Shown here piece after piece: positions 63,870 to 64,000 of a DNA stretch of 64,000 nt. The stretch is taken from the NCBI GenBank assembly GCA_945906305.1, contig CAMDQT010000002.1:62001-126000 (forward strand), written 5' to 3'. Every line of letters begins with the position of its first letter. Positions within the stretch are counted from its first letter, which is position 1. Source of the DNA: Ferrithrix thermotolerans DSM 19514. GTDB taxonomy: Bacteria; Actinomycetota; Acidimicrobiia; Acidimicrobiales; CAIXPF01. A model generated the notes under the pieces. It did no database searches. It worked only from the letters and a program-made list of their open reading frames with translations, and was not told the DNA's origin. Both the position numbers and the translations under genes were made by a program.

Positions 63870-64000
63870 TCAAGGCTCGCTTCGCTCCTCGCTCGTTCCG
63901 GCGGGGTCGGCGGTCGTGGCCAGCCAACTCGGCAGCCGAATGGGCCGACCGGAGCGGTTCAGCGCGCCGTGCACGGTCCCGCCAGTAGCCCGGACCTCGC
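63870..64000 (-). CDS. C-terminal part of a hotdog thioesterase (truncated by window edge)
   Basis: Reverse frame reads EVRATGGTVHGALNRSGRPIRLPSWLATTADPAGTSEERSEP*. Confidence 0.5.
   Translation of the reverse strand, partial: EVRATGGTVHGALNRSGRPIRLPSWLATTADPAGTSEERSEP

Noticed and set aside
1-64000. CRISPR array, prophage, transposon or defence island
   Set aside because: No regularly spaced 25-40 bp repeats beyond the 32-bp direct tandem (no unique spacers), and no integrase, transposase, Cas, RM or toxin-antitoxin proteins recognised among the ORFs.

Overview
High-GC actinobacterial chromosome segment, probably from an uncultured or aquatic Acidimicrobiia-like lineage (taxon is inference from gene content and GC). 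It is densely packed with protein-coding genes. I saw no convincing rRNA, tRNA, CRISPR array, transposase or phage gene. About 0-33 kb is acyl-CoA and carboxylic-acid metabolism (3 acyl-CoA dehydrogenases, SnoaL-like proteins, MaoC/hotdog proteins, CaiB-type CoA transferases, HpcH/CitE lyase, F420/LLM oxidoreductases, MFS transporters) with housekeeping genes interspersed (RecQ, ABC-F, Kup, IlvE, Udk). About 34-42.5 kb holds a class E sortase/lipoprotein pair divergent from an apparently complete System I (Ccm) cytochrome c maturation operon. About 42.5-50 kb holds a SufR-like regulator/Mrp pair, DUF3107, a PdtaS-like kinase, WhiB, a lipid kinase and EtfBA. About 50-53 kb holds the uncharacterised actinobacterial SCO1664/DUF3090/MSMEG_4193 trio plus an extra gene. 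The remainder holds UDG, an FrhB-like protein, LCP, FKBP and a molybdopterin oxidoreductase. The most unusual signals are: (i) a 32-bp tandem repeat at the junction upstream of udk that creates a chain of ATGA-overlapped 11-codon mini-ORFs; (ii) a MaoC-CitE-MFS-CaiB operon resembling a C5-dicarboxylate dissimilation module; (iii) a complete Ccm operon in an actinobacterial context; (iv) a candidate fourth member of the kinase/phosphomutase trio; (v) a TGTGA-N6-TCACA dyad overlapping the start of an orphan gene. Functions are assigned from motif and family recognition by eye only; no searches were run.
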